In this document: in pieces, positions 19,316-36,658 of the stretch | Layout of the letters: the number at the start of each line of letters is the position of its first letter | Numbering within the stretch: the first letter of the stretch is position 1 | Origin: Chaenocephalus aceratus | Lineage: Eukaryota > Chordata > Actinopteri > Perciformes > Channichthyidae | Assembly (NCBI GenBank): GCA_023974075.1 | Contig: CM043801.1 | Span: 496,001 to 560,000 of the forward strand | Direction of reading: 5' to 3' | DNA: 64,000 nt | The notes under the pieces: model-generated | Databases searched by the model: none | The model's input: the letters and a program-made list of their open reading frames with translations, nothing else | Told to the model about the DNA's origin: nothing | Translations under genes and position numbers: made by a program

Positions 19316-21254
19316 AACCCAAATGATGTCAATCTCTTGACTCCAAAACGGTTTTAACTCCAGGAAATTCCCAAAAATGGACAATTTCCTTTCTCATTTG
19401 GTTATTATAATTACGTGATGTTAGAGAGATGTCACTCCATTTTCTCTTTTAATCAATAGTTTGTTTATATCTTTCAAATCTGCAGTCCATACTGTCGAGA
19501 ACCTTAAGTCTTTTCTGTTGCATCTTTATAAATATAAAATGTGAACCCTTTGGAATTTCCTGATTTTATGCATGAATTGGTCATTAAATGTAATCTGATA
19601 TTCATCCAATTTACAATTGTAAAAAAGCACACACACTATTGTATTGTTCTTGTCCATTTTGAATAAATCTAATTCACGGGGTACTTTGGAAAAAGTTTGT
19701 CAACCCCCTGATTTGAACACAAGCTGATTGAGTTACAGGAGGAGTGAGCACACGTTGTTTAATCAGTGCAACAAGATGAAAGTTGTTGTTCAGGCTACTT
19801 TGACATATAGAAATAACACCAACATTTACACGTTTCTATTCACAAGACGCATCTTCTGAAGTGTGTAAATGTTTAATGGGTGTGATATAAAGCAATAAGA
19901 GATGATACATGTTTGTGTGCTATAAGCGTGAGCACATTGTGATCACATGAATGACCAGTTCATGCATGAAACGAGGACATGGAATGGTTCACATATATAA
20001 AGTATTAAGTAATGCCACTTGCACCATGTAACCTCTGTAGCTTCCCAATGGGGTGTGTGGGCAATTTGACATTTCCTGTGAACACAGAAGAACTAGACAG
20101 ACGTGTTTTACCTTCGGAACATTAGCATGGTAGCTCCCTGTCTCCGAAGCCTCTGAGTGTTGCTGCAGCGTCCAGGCAGGCCAGCAGCTGTCAGCCACCA
20201 CAACTATTCCTGTCACGGAGAGCCGAGCCAACTTTCACACTTTAGTTATTCTTTTTGTTCGAGCATCCCTAATGGAACAGAGCGCTGCAGGCTTAAGGGA
20301 CAGGGAAGGCCCCTGTCATCATGTCACTGCATGACACTGTCACACTGTTATCATACGGATCACAAATATGTTTTACATTTCTCCGCCGTGATGAAAGTCA
20401 TCATGAATTCCTTGCCGCTCGTGAAGTGAGTTTCAAAGAACACACAAACTCATGAAGTAAAATGTAAACCCTCTTTTTTAATGTATCTCCATAAAAACAA
20501 CTGCCAAAAAACAAACAAAAAATGTTGTCAAGTAAAATAACTGATAATAATAATAATATTAATATGTGCACCGTATCACCAGCAGCAACCGAGATGATAG
20601 GTGCGTTCAAAGCCAAACAAATCAAAATACAGGCATACAGTGTTAGAAAAAAGGCTCTCAGAATGCCTTAGAAACCAAACACAATATACAGTGATGTACA
20701 AATCTATACAGAGACAAAATGAAATGTAAGAGATTGTCCTGTCGGGGTCATAATGTACAAATAGATGTTCGAGCTCATTCCATACTCACACATATGCACT
20801 TTAAAGGCTCCTCCTTGATTTGTCAACACCTATTTCACAGAGCAGCTTAAAAACAGCTCCACAGTGACTGATATCATGCAACAAATAACCCGGGTTCAAT
20901 TTCAAATTTGGGCCAATTATAGTTTAGCCTACAAAAACATTCCTGATACAACGAGACTGTCACATTCTCTTCCCAGTTCCCCTCAGAAACATTTCATCTG
21001 CCCATTCTTTCTGTGTCCTTCTCTAACCATACACACCTCCTTAAGATCAGACCTGAGTGAAGCATGGTGTTAGTAGTGTCTGCTTTAAACTGAACAACTC
21101 CCAAACTCCAGCAAACAAAGCAAAAGATAACAAAAACAGTATTAGGAAGATTATCATGATATGTTTAAGCTTCTTGCTGGAGAGTGGGTCTCTGATTTGA
21201 GATCAGGATACCATCCCGCTGCATGCTAACTGTGATTTCATAGAGTGGGGCAGG
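19316..21254. other. No gene seen
   Basis: Unique-looking sequence. I could not recognise exons on either strand. Confidence 0.4.
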
Positions 21255-21905
21255 AATGAGCATGAGTTAGCATTTGACCACTTCCAGTTCCCTCCTCTCA
21301 TAGTTAACGCTTTTTTTACCTCAACATAAAATAAGTCAGTAAATACCCCAGTGTTGAATGTCCCAAGTTTCTATGTGTGATTAAAACAACACTTGTTAGC
21401 AGTTGCTAAATACTAAACTTCATCACACCCAGCCGCCTTTAGCTTAGCGGTGGTGACGCGGCCGCAATGTAGCAGGTTTATAGCCTGACGTTAGCACTTT
21501 ACTTCTGGCAATTTCATTTATGCTTCAGAAAGCTTAAAAGAGCTGTAACAAGTTACTAAAATAGACTACATAGAATCATAACGCCGGACATTAGCTGCTT
21601 TTAGCTTAGCAGTGGTGACTCGCAGCCATGTGGCGGTGATGTAGTTCCTTTATATCCTAGCTTTCACTTCTGGCGATTGCATTTAAGCTTCAAAAATCAT
21701 AAAATTGAGGATATATGTGAAAATTATCCTGCTGAACAAAATGTGTATCATAAATGTGTTTTTGCAGAAGACCCTAGTTTCTGCATTTTCCAAAACCCAA
21801 TTTCCCTTCCCTTTTGTTGAGTGAGTTCTTGTGATGCTAACTTCCAGGTCGGCCTCAATAAATCCACGTCATCACTGCACCACTCTACACCATCACGTTG
21901 GTTAT
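21255..21905 (+). repeat. Dispersed repeat, copy 1 (second copy 27722-28115)
   Basis: Shares with the second copy, in the same order: AGTTAGCAT...CACTTCCAGTTCCCT, CAGTAAATACCC...TGTTGAATGTC, CCTTTAGCTTAGC(A/G)G(T/A)GGTGA, and TTGTGATGCTAACTTCCA followed by GTCGGCC. Within this copy the TTTAGCTTAGC block occurs twice (21437 and 21600), suggesting an internal duplication. Confidence 0.6.
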
Positions 21906-25018
<3,113 letters not shown>

Positions 25019-25474
25019 AAATACACTGAGATATCTACCAGCTTGGTTTCCATCCAAAGACTTTTGTGTGGATTTTTATGTAAGAGTAGAAGTTTAACAA
25101 AAGTTCCTCATCCATCGCAACAACTTTCCATCCTCACTGAAGCAAGTTTGGCAGCGTTGACTGAATCAGAAATAAAGGCTCCGGTGAAGAGCTCAATTCA
25201 AGTGTACTACAGCTCCAAATGGGCTTTCTGATTTCAACAATCTGTTCTAAATATATTGTCCATCCGGAAGTATCTGATCTGTTCAATTGATTGAAAGCAT
25301 GGCCTCTACGCCCAACATGGCATTCATTTCAAGTAACACCGTAAGTCGCTCTGTTTTTCTGGATACTCAAACAAATTCTCTTGAACTCATCTGGACGGCG
25401 CACCAACTTTTTATTTTAGCATTTATCCACATTTTTCTGAATAGTTGGATGGAAATGGAGCAACAGACAGATGA

Positions 25475-27721
<2,247 letters not shown>

Positions 27722-28115
27722 GTTAGCATGTTACCACTTCCAGTTCCCTTGTCTCTAAGTCCAGAGTTTTTAAACATGTTTTCGATAAAATGCCTAAAAT
27801 AAGGTTTGTGGTTAACACAAGCTTACAAGATTTGTATGTTCTACCACATAACATACATCAGTAAATACCCAACTGTTGAATGTCATCAAGACATGTATTA
27901 GCATACATTAGCAGCCTTTAGCTTAGCAGAGGTGATGCGCAGCTATTCCACGCATAGCTCATTTAAAGCCTACAGTGGTGTTAATAAGTCAAAAGTATCC
28001 TTGTTTAGCAAAGATCTTGTTCTCTGTAATAGTCCACACACCAATGCCCTTGTGATGCTAACTTCCATGTCGGCCGACAGAAACACGTTATCACTGAACC
28101 GCTCTTCACACAACA
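27722..28115 (+). repeat. Dispersed repeat, copy 2 (first copy 21255-21905)
   Basis: Shorter copy with the same ordered blocks as 21255-21905. It lacks the internal duplication and ends near ATGTCGGCCGACAG. Confidence 0.6.
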
Positions 28116-28423
28116 GTTAAAACAAAAGAGGAAAAGTGTAAGAGGAGAATTTGAATAAATCATTTGTGTCTCAACATCTTCTAACCTAAAGGGTTAACAC
28201 CAGCATGTCATCTGGCTTATTAACTAGCAATATCACAAACACAAGTGTGTGGGGTTACAGGATTTGTTAAAAAGCCACGATCACAACTAGCACACCCAGT
28301 GTGTAGCTTTGGAAGCTCCTAGAAGTTTATACTCCAGCAGAGATAGGGCTGCATAAATGAGCCGTTCTCGTGTAATATAAAAGTGAAACTTATGTATGAA
28401 AGCTAAATAGTTTCTCCTTACAT

Positions 28424-28497
28424 TTTATTTGTCAGATAGTTAGACAAACTTAACAGTCAACTATTTTTGAAATGTTTATATTTTATAATTGTTTATT
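28424..28497 (-). promoter_or_regulatory. jph1: Candidate poly(A) signals of jph1
   Basis: AATAAA on the minus strand at 28424-28429 and 28492-28497, about 560-635 bases after the jph1 stop codon. Other AATAAA hexamers occur further left, so the true site is undecided. Confidence 0.25.
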
Positions 28498-29057
28498 TAC
28501 TACTCTTTTACATTTCTAATGATGGTCAATGCCTTGTTTTTTTGATGCTGCTGTAACTTCCACATTTGGATTAATAAAATATTTCTTATCTTATACGTTT
28601 AAAACACCAACTAGCTCTGCACTGCACTTATTAGCTAGCTCCAGCTACATGCCGGCGAAGGAATGCATTGTTGTTAGAAATGAGAAGCCTGCCTTATCTA
28701 CCTTTGTATGATATCAGTGTTGCTTTAATCAACAAGTGATATCATAAGTAAGATGTGAGAAGACAGCAAAGAAACAATCACTGAGTGCAAGTCAGCAAAC
28801 ATTGCATTTAGGTAGAAGCATGTTGATGTCTCTTTTTACTGCCAAACACACAGCTTAGGGTCTTCATTAAAAGGAAACAACTTATCATTTAGAGAGAACA
28901 ATGTATACATACCACATTGCATTGTTTAAAATGATTCACATAACACAGAACCATTCATAAACTAACCACGACCACAGTTCCAGTTCATGCTCAGTTTTAG
29001 TCCTAAGCAGATTGTCTTTAGAACTTTGAGTAAACTCTTACCTGGGTTCAGATGTGG

Positions 29058-29138
29058 TCAGGTGAGGAAATGGACAAAAATGATTGCAAGGCCTACATTC
29101 AACAGCATCACTAAAGCCACCAAGACAGAGTTCGGGCC
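29058..29138 (-). CDS. jph1: Junctophilin-1, last coding exon (transmembrane anchor)
   Basis: 27 codons including the TGA stop at 29058-29060. It encodes GPNS followed by a hydrophobic stretch ending LAIIFVHFLT, the strongly conserved C-terminal membrane anchor of junctophilins that inserts into the endoplasmic or sarcoplasmic reticulum. The acceptor is CTTCACAG at 29139-29146 and the exon begins in phase 0, matching the phase-0 end of the exon at 35362-35792. The 6.2-kb intron between them holds a Sushi-like retrotransposon inserted into a SINE. The short length and isolated position make the exon easy to miss, but sequence and phase leave little doubt. The 3' UTR extends to lower coordinates. 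Confidence 0.93.
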   Translation of the reverse strand, partial: GPNSVLVALVMLLNVGLAIIFVHFLT

Positions 29139-29556
29139 CTGTGAAGACACACAAAGAGGTGTTGTTGCATTATGTGTTCTGGATGAAGCAATGCTAGTTC
29201 AACACATACTGTATGGAACACAAACACACACATGTAGTGAATGTTTGATAACCTTAAGCAGCGTTTTCTAATCAATTAGCTCTCATAAAGTGACTCTAAT
29301 TGCCCAACTGGCTAACAAACTACGTTGCTGATTGGCTGGTTAACACAGGGCAGTAAGCAATTTAAGAATATTGTTCATTTTGTACCATATGTGTGTAATT
29401 CTCCAATATTTTCTATCTTTGCTTTTTTTTTCTAACGAGGGGTTTACAGCACTCAGAACAAAAACACATTTTCACAGTCTACACCTTTTGTCTACAATCC
29501 AATGAAAGAAAGGTTTTAGATATAAGAAGCATACAGAAAACCTATTATACTATCAA

Positions 29557-29616
29557 GGGAGGCTGTGGCTCAGTGGATAGTGTGCTGGACTTGGGATAGC
29601 AAGTTCGAGTCCCACT
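29557..29616 (+). mobile_element. V-SINE-like element, left (tRNA-like) part
   Basis: A pol III head with A box TGGCTCAGTGG (29566-29576) and B box GTTCGAGTCCC (29603-29613). It is broken at CACT (29613-29616) by the LTR element and resumes at 34957. Confidence 0.75.
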
Positions 29617-30088
29617 GACTCGACAGATATGTTAGGTTTAGTTATGTTTTTACTCTAGTTTTGTGTTTTGATCTTGTCACTTCCTGTTTTTATTTTGAAA
29701 GTAATCTTTCCTGTCATTCCAGATCCCACAGTTCCTGCCTTTGTGTGTTTCCCGCCCGTGAGATTGCTTGGCCCTGCCCTGATAGTTTTCACCTGTGCCC
29801 ATCCCCCTCACCTATAAATAGCCCTGGTGTTTCTTTGTTCCTTTGTCAGTTCGTTATGTTGCATGTCGTGAGCACCCAGGCCTTTTGACTCCTGATACGT
29901 ACCTTGTGATTTAGACCTTTTGCCAAGTGAGTTTTTGTGTTGCTGTACATCTTTGTTTTGGCTTTTTAACTACTTTCTATTTTTGGAAAGTACGATTTAG
30001 TTTTTGTGATTAAAGATCATTCTATTTTTGGACAACTGTCTCCGAATCCTGCTTTTGGGTCCTGCGTCCTGTGTCTCGGTTCATAACA
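29617..30088 (+). repeat. 5' LTR of the Sushi-like element
   Basis: 472 bp. Contains TATAAATA at 29813-29820 and an ATTAAA near 30010, and ends GGTTCATAACA. It has 30 bp (around 29895) absent from the 3' LTR. Confidence 0.92.
29813..29854 (+). promoter_or_regulatory. LTR promoter: TATA box and predicted RNA start / self-primer
   Basis: TATAAATA at 29813-29820. 32 bases after its first T lies GTCAGTTCGT (29845-29854), exactly complementary to 30091-30100. A transcript starting here would carry a 5' end able to pair with the primer-binding site, as in Tf1. The start site is inferred from spacing. Confidence 0.6.
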
Positions 30089-30090
30089 GT

Positions 30091-30100
30091 ACGAACTGAC
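30091..30100 (+). other. Putative self-primer binding site
   Basis: ACGAACTGAC, two bases after the 5' LTR. No TGG-start tRNA-type binding site is present. Perfect 10-base complement of the predicted RNA 5' end at 29845-29854. Confidence 0.6.
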
Positions 30101-30129
30101 CAAAATATGGACCCAGCGGATTCATAACA

Positions 30130-31200
30130 GTGAAGATAGCTCTGCGAGCTCAAGGAACGAGACTACAGCAGCATGAGGAGCAGCTGGGCGCCATCAACCT
30201 GGGGGTGAGGGACCTGACCGGCCGTCAGGAAAACTTTCAAGCCTCAGTCAATACTCAGGTGAATCACCTTGCCGAACAGCTGCACCGTGTCCTCGCTCAC
30301 CTGGAAGCTGGTTCATCCCCTCAGCACCCTGCTGTTGCTCACACACCTATTGTTCCAGCTGACCATGTGCCACTCCATGCTCCACCGCCTCGTCTGGCAT
30401 CTCCAGAGCGATTCTCCGGAGATTCCGGTGACTGCCGCCCTTTCATTGTTCATTGTGATCTCCATTATAAATATAACCCTGCTGCATTCCCCACTGATCA
30501 CTCCAAAGTGGCCTTCATGGTGAGCCACTTAACGGGGAGAGCAGCGGCCTGGGCTACGTCCGAATGGGCGAGAGATTCATCTACCTGTAATTCTCTGGAT
30601 GTATTTACAGACACTCTCACCAAGGTGTTTAATCGCACGGCTCCTGGAAGGGAGGCAGCCAGAGCACTGATGCAGATTAAGCAGAGTCAGCGCAGAGTAT
30701 CGGACTATGCCATTGAGTTCAGGACCCTTGCAGCAGATAGTGGCTGGAATTCTGCAGCACTGCTCGACGCCTTTTTGTCTGGTCTTTCGGATTCCATTAA
30801 AGACCAGTTAATACCTTTAGACCTCTCAGAAGACTTGGATTCTGTCATTGCACTGGCAGTTAGAATAGACAATAGACTGGCCGAAAGACAAAAAGAAAGG
30901 TTCAAGAGTGTGGCACGTCTGCCTCGACACCAAGGGGACACACCAAGCCATCGTCCCGCCTGGAGACCTCCTACCGATACTCCTCCTGAGAGAAGAGTGC
31001 TCCCTAGTGTCTCAGAGGAGCCCATGCAGTTGGGTCGGGCAAAGTTGACTCCGGAGGAAGGTCTTCGGCGCATTCAGGAGGGCAGGTGTTTTTACTGTGG
31101 GGAGCAGGGGCACCTCCTGGCTTCATGTACAGCAAAAGATCAGGCTCATCAGGGACGAGGAGGACCCTGGTGTCATCTGGATTCCCTCCTCGTACCTTGA
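30130..31200 (+). pseudogene. Sushi-like gag, start codon region damaged
   Basis: An open frame of about 356 codons. The N-terminal part is coiled-coil-like (LRAQGTRLQQHEEQLGAI), then a capsid region (SPERFSGDSGDCRPFIVHC, WATSEWAR, YAIEFRTLA), then one CCHC knuckle [14 protein letters not shown] near residue 320. The expected ATG at 30107 begins MDPADS but meets a TAA after six codons and lies in another frame. A 10-base TTCATAACAG at 30080-30089 recurs at 30121-30130, suggesting a small rearrangement destroyed the start. The frame overlaps pol by about 115 bases, with pol in the -1 frame. I saw no canonical slippery heptamer. Confidence 0.8.
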
Positions 31201-34200
31201 CACAGGTAAAAGTAAAAGTAGACAGACATGTCTTAACTCAGGGGGTTCTCATAGACTCTGGTGCGGATGAAAGTTTAATGGATTGGGGGTTGGCCAAGAA
31301 GTGGAACTGTGGGGTAATTCCTTTGACGCAGCCGTTAAAGGCCTCTGCTCTGGATGGTCGGTTATTGTTTACCGTTACCCATTGTACTATGCCCATTGAA
31401 ATAACCGTAAATGCAACACATACTGAACACATGACTTTCCATTTATTTGACTCTGCTCAGCATCCACTTATTCTTGGTTACCCATGGTTAGTCAAGCACA
31501 ACCCACACATAGACTGGAAATCTGGGAGAGTTAAGGGATGGGGAGAGGACTGCAAGCATGTCTGTTTGAGAGACAATAAGACTGGTGACAACACTCCCCA
31601 TGCTAGAAGGATTGCATGTACAGAAATGACTGAGGCTATCCAAGTACAGGAGCAAGATTTCCCTGACAAGTCCAAGGTGCCCAGTTGCTATTGGGACCTA
31701 AAGGAGGTTTTTAGTAAAGCCCGAGCCACTGCCCTGCCACCACATAGACCTAATGACTGTGCTATAAACTTGGTACCTGGCTCCCCCATTCCCAAGGGTC
31801 GCCTCTACTCTCTTTCTGGACCCGAAAGGGAGGCCATGAACAATTATATTGAGACCTCCTTGCAGGCCGGACTCATTCGCCCTTCCTCGTCACCGGCGGG
31901 AGCGGGCTTCTTTTTCGTAGACACAAAGGATGAATCACTCCGGCCCTGTATAGACTACAGCCCTCTGAACGCAATCACCATCAAAAACAGGTACCCTCTC
32001 CCACTCATCTCCTCCGCCTTTGAACTTTTGCAAGACGCCAACATTTTCACCAAACTGGATTTAAGGAATGCTTATCATTTGGTGAGAATCAGGGAGGGGG
32101 ACAAATGGAAGACTGGATTTAACACACCTAGTGGACACTATGAGTACCTAGTGATGCCTTTTGGCTTGACAAACGCACCGGCAGTGTTTCAGGCCCTCAT
32201 AAATGAGGTGTTGGGGGACTTCCTGAATACGTTTGTGTTTGTATATCTTGATGACATTTTGATTTTTTCTCCTGACAACATAACCCACCAGCAGCATGTC
32301 CGTCAAGTCCTCGACCGCCTGCTACAGAACCAACTTTATGTTAAAGCAGAGAAGTGCGAGTTCCATGTCCAAACCACATCGTTCCTGGGTTTCATCATTG
32401 CCCCCGGTCAACTAAAGATGGACCCTGCCAAGGTCAGTGCCGTGGCCGAGTGGCCAGTTCCTGTCAACAGGAAAAGACTACAGCAGTTCCTGGGGTTTGC
32501 ACATTTTTATAGACGTTTCATCATAAATTTCAGTTCTATTGCTTCCCCGCTTCCTCTCCTCATGTCCCTTTTTGAATGGAACTCCAAAGCTGCTAACGCT
32601 TTTCAAGCTCTAAAGGAGATGTTCACCTCTGCTCCCATCCTCACCATCCCAGATCCACTTCGACAGTTCGTGGTAGAGGTGGATGCCTCTAACCTCGGTG
32701 TGGGGGCAGTTCTCTCTCAGCGGGCTGCAAAGGATAATAAGCTCCATCCCTGCGCTTATCTCTCCCGTAAGTTGTCCCCAGCGGAAAGGAACTACGACGT
32801 GGGCAATCGTGAACTACTGGCAGTGAAACAAGCCTTGGAGGAGTGGAGACATCGGCTAGAGGGGGCCGCTCAGCCATTCCTGGTATGGACAGACCATAAG
32901 AACCTCGAATACATAAGAAAGGCTAAGAGACTGAATTCACGCCAGGCTAGATGGACACTTTTTTTCAGTCGTTTTGATTTTACCTTGTCATTTAGACCTG
33001 GCTCCCAGAACACCAAGCCAGATGCCTTGTCCCGTCTGTTTGACCCTGAGCCTGCTGCCAAGGAACCGGAACCCATCCTACCACTGAACCGTGTGGTAGG
33101 AGCGGTAACTTGGCAGATAGAAAAAGAGGTGCAGCAAGCAAATGTTGAGAGCCCAGCACCTAGTGAGTGTCCGACTAATAGGCTGTTTGTTACAGTGCCT
33201 TTACGCTCCAAGATCATTCACTGGGTTCACACGTCCTTGCTCACTTGTCATCCTGGGGTTAGAGGAACCATGTTCGCACTTAAGCAGCGTTTCTGGTGGC
33301 CGTCCATGGCTAAAGATGTTGGTGAATATGTGAATGCCTGTCCTGTTTGTGCTCGCAGCAAAACTTCTTCCAGGTATCGGGCGGGGTTGCTGCAGCCGTA
33401 GCCCATTCCCCAACGGCCCTGGTCTGACATATCCATGGACTTTGTTACTGGACTCCCGGTGCCTCAAGGCAATACCACTGTGCTAACAATGGTAGATCGT
33501 TTTTCTAAAATGACTCATTTTATTCCATTGACCAAGCTACCCTCGGCCAAGGAAACGGCGGAAATTATGATGGTCAATGTGTTCCGGGTACATGGATTTC
33601 CCAGGGATATTGTGTCAGACCGGGCCCACAGTTTGTTTCCAAGTTCTGGAAAGAGTTCTGCAGTCTCATTGGAGCCACCGCTAGCCTCTCCTCTGGGTAT
33701 CACCCCCAGTCCAACGGACAAACGGAGAGATTAAATCAAGTGTTGGAGACATGTCTGAGGTGCTTGGCGGCTCAGAATCCCTCATCGTGGAGCAAGCATC
33801 TAACCTGGGTGGAATGCGCCCACAATTCTCTTCCCACCTCTGCCACAGGTCTGACTCCCTTCCAGTGTGTCTTTGGCTACCAACCACCCGTGTTTGCTGA
33901 GACTGAAAAGGAGGTCTTGGTCCCGTCTGCACATGCCCTGGTCAGACGTTGCCACCGCATCTGGGCGGCTGCCCGTCGAACCCTTCTAAGGAGTTCTTCT
34001 TCAATGAAAAGGGGGGCTGACCGACACCGCCGGCCAGCTCCAGTGTACCAGCCTGGGCAGAAGGTGTGGTTGTCCACGAAAGATCTACCCCTTCATGTCG
34101 CTTCAAGAAAATTAGCCCCCATGTTTGTTGGTCCCTTTCCAATAACGAAGATTGTGAACCCTGTGTCTGTGCGCCTGCGACTCCCCAGATCCCTGCGGGT

Positions 34201-34516
34201 CCACCCTACATTCCACGTTGGGAAGATCAAGCCTGTCAAGGAAAGCAGTTTGGTGCCCGCAACTAAACCTCCGCCACCCCCCAGAATGGTTGATGGTGGC
34301 CTTGTTTATACGGTCAAGAAACTGCTGGCAGTCCGGAGAAGGGGACGTGGCAAGCAGTTCCTCGTTGACTGGAAAGGCTATGGAGCAGAGGATAGGATGT
34401 GGATCCCTTCTCGCTACGTTGTGGATCAGGAGTTGATCAGGGATTTCTACAGGCAACATCCTAATCTGCCTGGGCCGTCAGGAGACGTCCCTAGAGGGGG
34501 GGGGGTAATGTTGTGA
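31086..34516 (+). pseudogene. Sushi-like pol (PR-RT-RH-IN-chromodomain) with stop and frameshift
   Basis: First frame (to 33401): protease [15 protein letters not shown] with [25 protein letters not shown] and catalytic YLDDILIF, RNase H with [14 protein letters not shown], and integrase zinc finger ([13 protein letters not shown]...CPVCARSK). A TAG at 33399-33401 interrupts it. Integrase core resumes ([23 protein letters not shown]), then a frameshift at about 33620 and the rest in a third frame: [30 protein letters not shown], and a chromodomain ([19 protein letters not shown], then WIPSRYVV). The final TGA (34514-34516) overlaps the start of the 3' LTR. Domain order is standard for chromoviruses. 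Two lesions make it inactive. Confidence 0.9.
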
Positions 34517-34956
34517 CTCGACAGATATGTTAGGTTTAGTTATGTTTTTACTCTAGTTTTGTGTTTTGATCTTGTCACTTCCTGTTTTTATTTTGAAAGT
34601 AATCTTTCCTGTCATTCCAGATCCCACAGTTCCTGCCTTTGTGTGTTTCCCGCCCGTCAGATTGCTTGGCCCTGCCCTGATTGTTTTCACCTGTGCCCAT
34701 CCCCCTCACCTATAAATAGCCCTGGTGTTTCTTTGTTCCTTTGTCAGTTCGTTATGTTTCATGTCGTGAGCACCCAGGCCTTTTGACTCCTGAAGTGAGT
34801 TTTTGTGTTGCTGTACATCTTTGTTTTGGCTTTTTAACTACTTTCTATTTTTGGAAAGTACAATTTAGTTGTTGTGATTAAAGATCATTCTATTTTTGGA
34901 CAACTGTCTCCGAATCCTGCTTTTGGGTCCTGCGTCCTGTGTCTCGGTTCATAACA
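34515..34956 (+). repeat. 3' LTR of the Sushi-like element
   Basis: 442 bp, preceded by a long G run. Lacks a 30-bp block present in the 5' LTR, otherwise differs by 5 substitutions. Confidence 0.92.
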
Positions 34957-35090
34957 CACTGCAGTCAGCATGTCGTTGTGTCCCTGGGCAAGACACTTCA
35001 CCACAAATTGCTCCTGTGGGGACTGTCCACAGTACTCAATGTATGTAAGTTGCTTTGGATAAAAGCATCTAACAAATGACACGTAAATAT
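34957..35090 (+). mobile_element. V-SINE-like element, right part
   Basis: Continues the SINE after the LTR element: GTTGTGTCCCTGGGCAAGAC is the conserved central block, and GTTGCTTTGGATAAAAGC near 35050 is the 3' tail shared with fish LINE-mobilised SINEs. Confidence 0.75.
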
Positions 35091-35361
35091 TGAATTAAGA
35101 TTATAATGTGTTTTGGATAAGGTATACAATTGTGTTTATTAAAATTAAATATTGGCCCTATGGCTCTACTTTTTGAATCTACAATCGCTCCATGTTGGGC
35201 TTCATGCACCACAGGGCAACTCTCATAGGAACGAACGGGTCCCCAACTCCGATGCTGATCCAGATCTCTTTGTACATCCATGGGTTTCCCCCAGCGGGTA
35301 TGAAACAATGCACTCAATCTGCAAATCTGAATCAAACATGTAGTAACTTTATCTAACTCAC

Positions 35362-35792
35362 CGACTCCTCCTCTACAATTTCAGGAACTAGTTCCATACT
35401 AGCTTTCTTGGTTTCTGCAAGGCTCTTTGGTCTGGTTGATTCCTGTCTTTTTGGCTTGGGGGGCTCTGGTGCTTTTGTGTTCTCTTTCGGTGGAGTTGGT
35501 GAAGGGGTAGGGGTGGGTGGGGTTTTTGGTGCTGAAGTCCAAAGTGGTTTGGCGGGGGGTGGCAAGCGTGCAAGGCTTGACGGGTGAAGGTCGTCCTCCA
35601 CACCAGTTGGTTCTTCGGGGGGCGGGATCTTGACATCTGCCTTGACATAGTAACCATGGTACTGGGAGTGAATCTGCCCGTTGCTAGGTTTACCGCCACC
35701 TGCTGATGTTACAGCTGGTTTGACTACTGGAGGAGCCTCCTGTTGCCTCACTTCCTGTTTGAGAGATAGTTTTGAGGCTGCCTTTGTTATGC
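35362..35792 (-). CDS. jph1: Junctophilin-1, exon of the divergent region
   Basis: 431 bp. It starts in phase 1 after the acceptor CTTGACAG and ends in phase 0 at ...GAGTCG|GTGAGT. Residues include GQIHSQYHGYYVK, matching the conserved HSQYHGYYVK segment of JPH1, followed by a Pro/Thr/Lys-rich low-complexity tract (TPPTPTPSPTPPKEN) and an acidic end. This is the variable region before the membrane anchor, thought to span the gap between plasma membrane and reticulum. No premature stop. It joins the TM exon at 29138 across a 6.2-kb intron and the preceding exon at 36422 across 629 bases. Confidence 0.92.
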
Positions 35793-36421
35793 CTGTCAAG
35801 TAGAATAATGGAAAAGAGAAAATAATGGTTAACCAAAGAAACGACAAACACTGTGTTGGTTGGTAGCTGTGTTGTAAGATGATTGCAGGATAAGCGGTTT
35901 GAACCTTGTTCATCTTGTCCATGTCATTTGGAAACACACTTAACACAAATTGCTTTTGATGGTCAGGCCAATGTGTTGCATTTTAACACTGGCCTCTGTG
36001 TGTTTGAATGTGTGTTAAAGAATGAATGGGAGTCGAAAATTGCTAATAATGTATTATAGTAAATAAAATCTGTCCATTTCTGATCAGCAGTAAATTGTGA
36101 GCCATTACGACCTATTGTAGCTGTTAATAATATCCCGAAAAAGTGCAAAGTAACAATAAACTGATGAAGAAGGGACTATCCCGTACTTTATACTTAATTT
36201 GCCTGCTTTCTGAGTCAGGTAATGCAAAAACTGCTGGTTGCATTGTTTCTGCAGTATTCACAGTTTATTTTCCAACTTAAATATATGTTGTATGTGTGTG
36301 AACTTAGGAGGCTGAACATCTGTGTTGTAAAATGATCAAGACATGTACCATGTTAACTTGCTGACTGTTAATTGTATCATGAGAAAGACAAGCTGGTCAA
36401 ATGAACCAAAAAGTTGTTTAC

Positions 36422-36658
36422 CTGCTGTCACAGTTGGTGGAGCGACTGCGGCGGGACTTTTCCTGCTAAAAATTGTATTTTTTACAGCAATAGGTGAAGG
36501 AGTTGGGCTGGGAACTGGGCTTGAAGATGGAGACTGGTCGGGTGTTGTGCCCTTCCGGTAGAAATGAGGGCTCCCTGTTGGAGATTTCTCCTTTTTCTCC
36601 ACAGGAACCTCCTTCACCTCTATTGGCTCATTATACTTCTGCCGTATGTAGTCAGGAC
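36422..36658 (-). CDS. jph1: Junctophilin-1, exon after the alpha-helical region
   Basis: 237 bp, acceptor TGATTTCAG and donor CAG|GTAAAC, phase 1 at both ends. It encodes PDYIRQKYNEP, then SPHFYRKGTTPDQSPSSSP, both closely matching JPH1 after the helical domain. A Ser/Pro-rich part follows and may carry phosphorylation sites. The 2.0-kb intron on its 5' side contains a tRNA-derived SINE-like sequence (38037-38165). Confidence 0.92.

Larger units (their letters stand above)
29617..34956 (+). mobile_element. Sushi-like Ty3/gypsy chromovirus LTR retrotransposon
   Basis: Complete element with two LTRs (29617-30088 and 34515-34956), gag, pol with protease, RT, RNase H, integrase and chromodomain, and a G-rich polypurine tract at about 34493-34505. 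It is flanked by CACT on both sides (29613-29616 and 34957-34960). The chromodomain and gag type place it with Sushi-ichi-like chromoviruses, the group related to mammalian PEG10/RTL genes. The LTRs differ by 5 substitutions and one 30-bp gap over 442 aligned bases, so insertion is fairly recent. pol has a stop and a frameshift and the gag start is damaged, so it is not autonomous now. Confidence 0.92.

Noticed and set aside
19989..20429. Possible short exons around 20000-20430
   Set aside because: Frames lack recognisable protein similarity and paired splice sites in phase.
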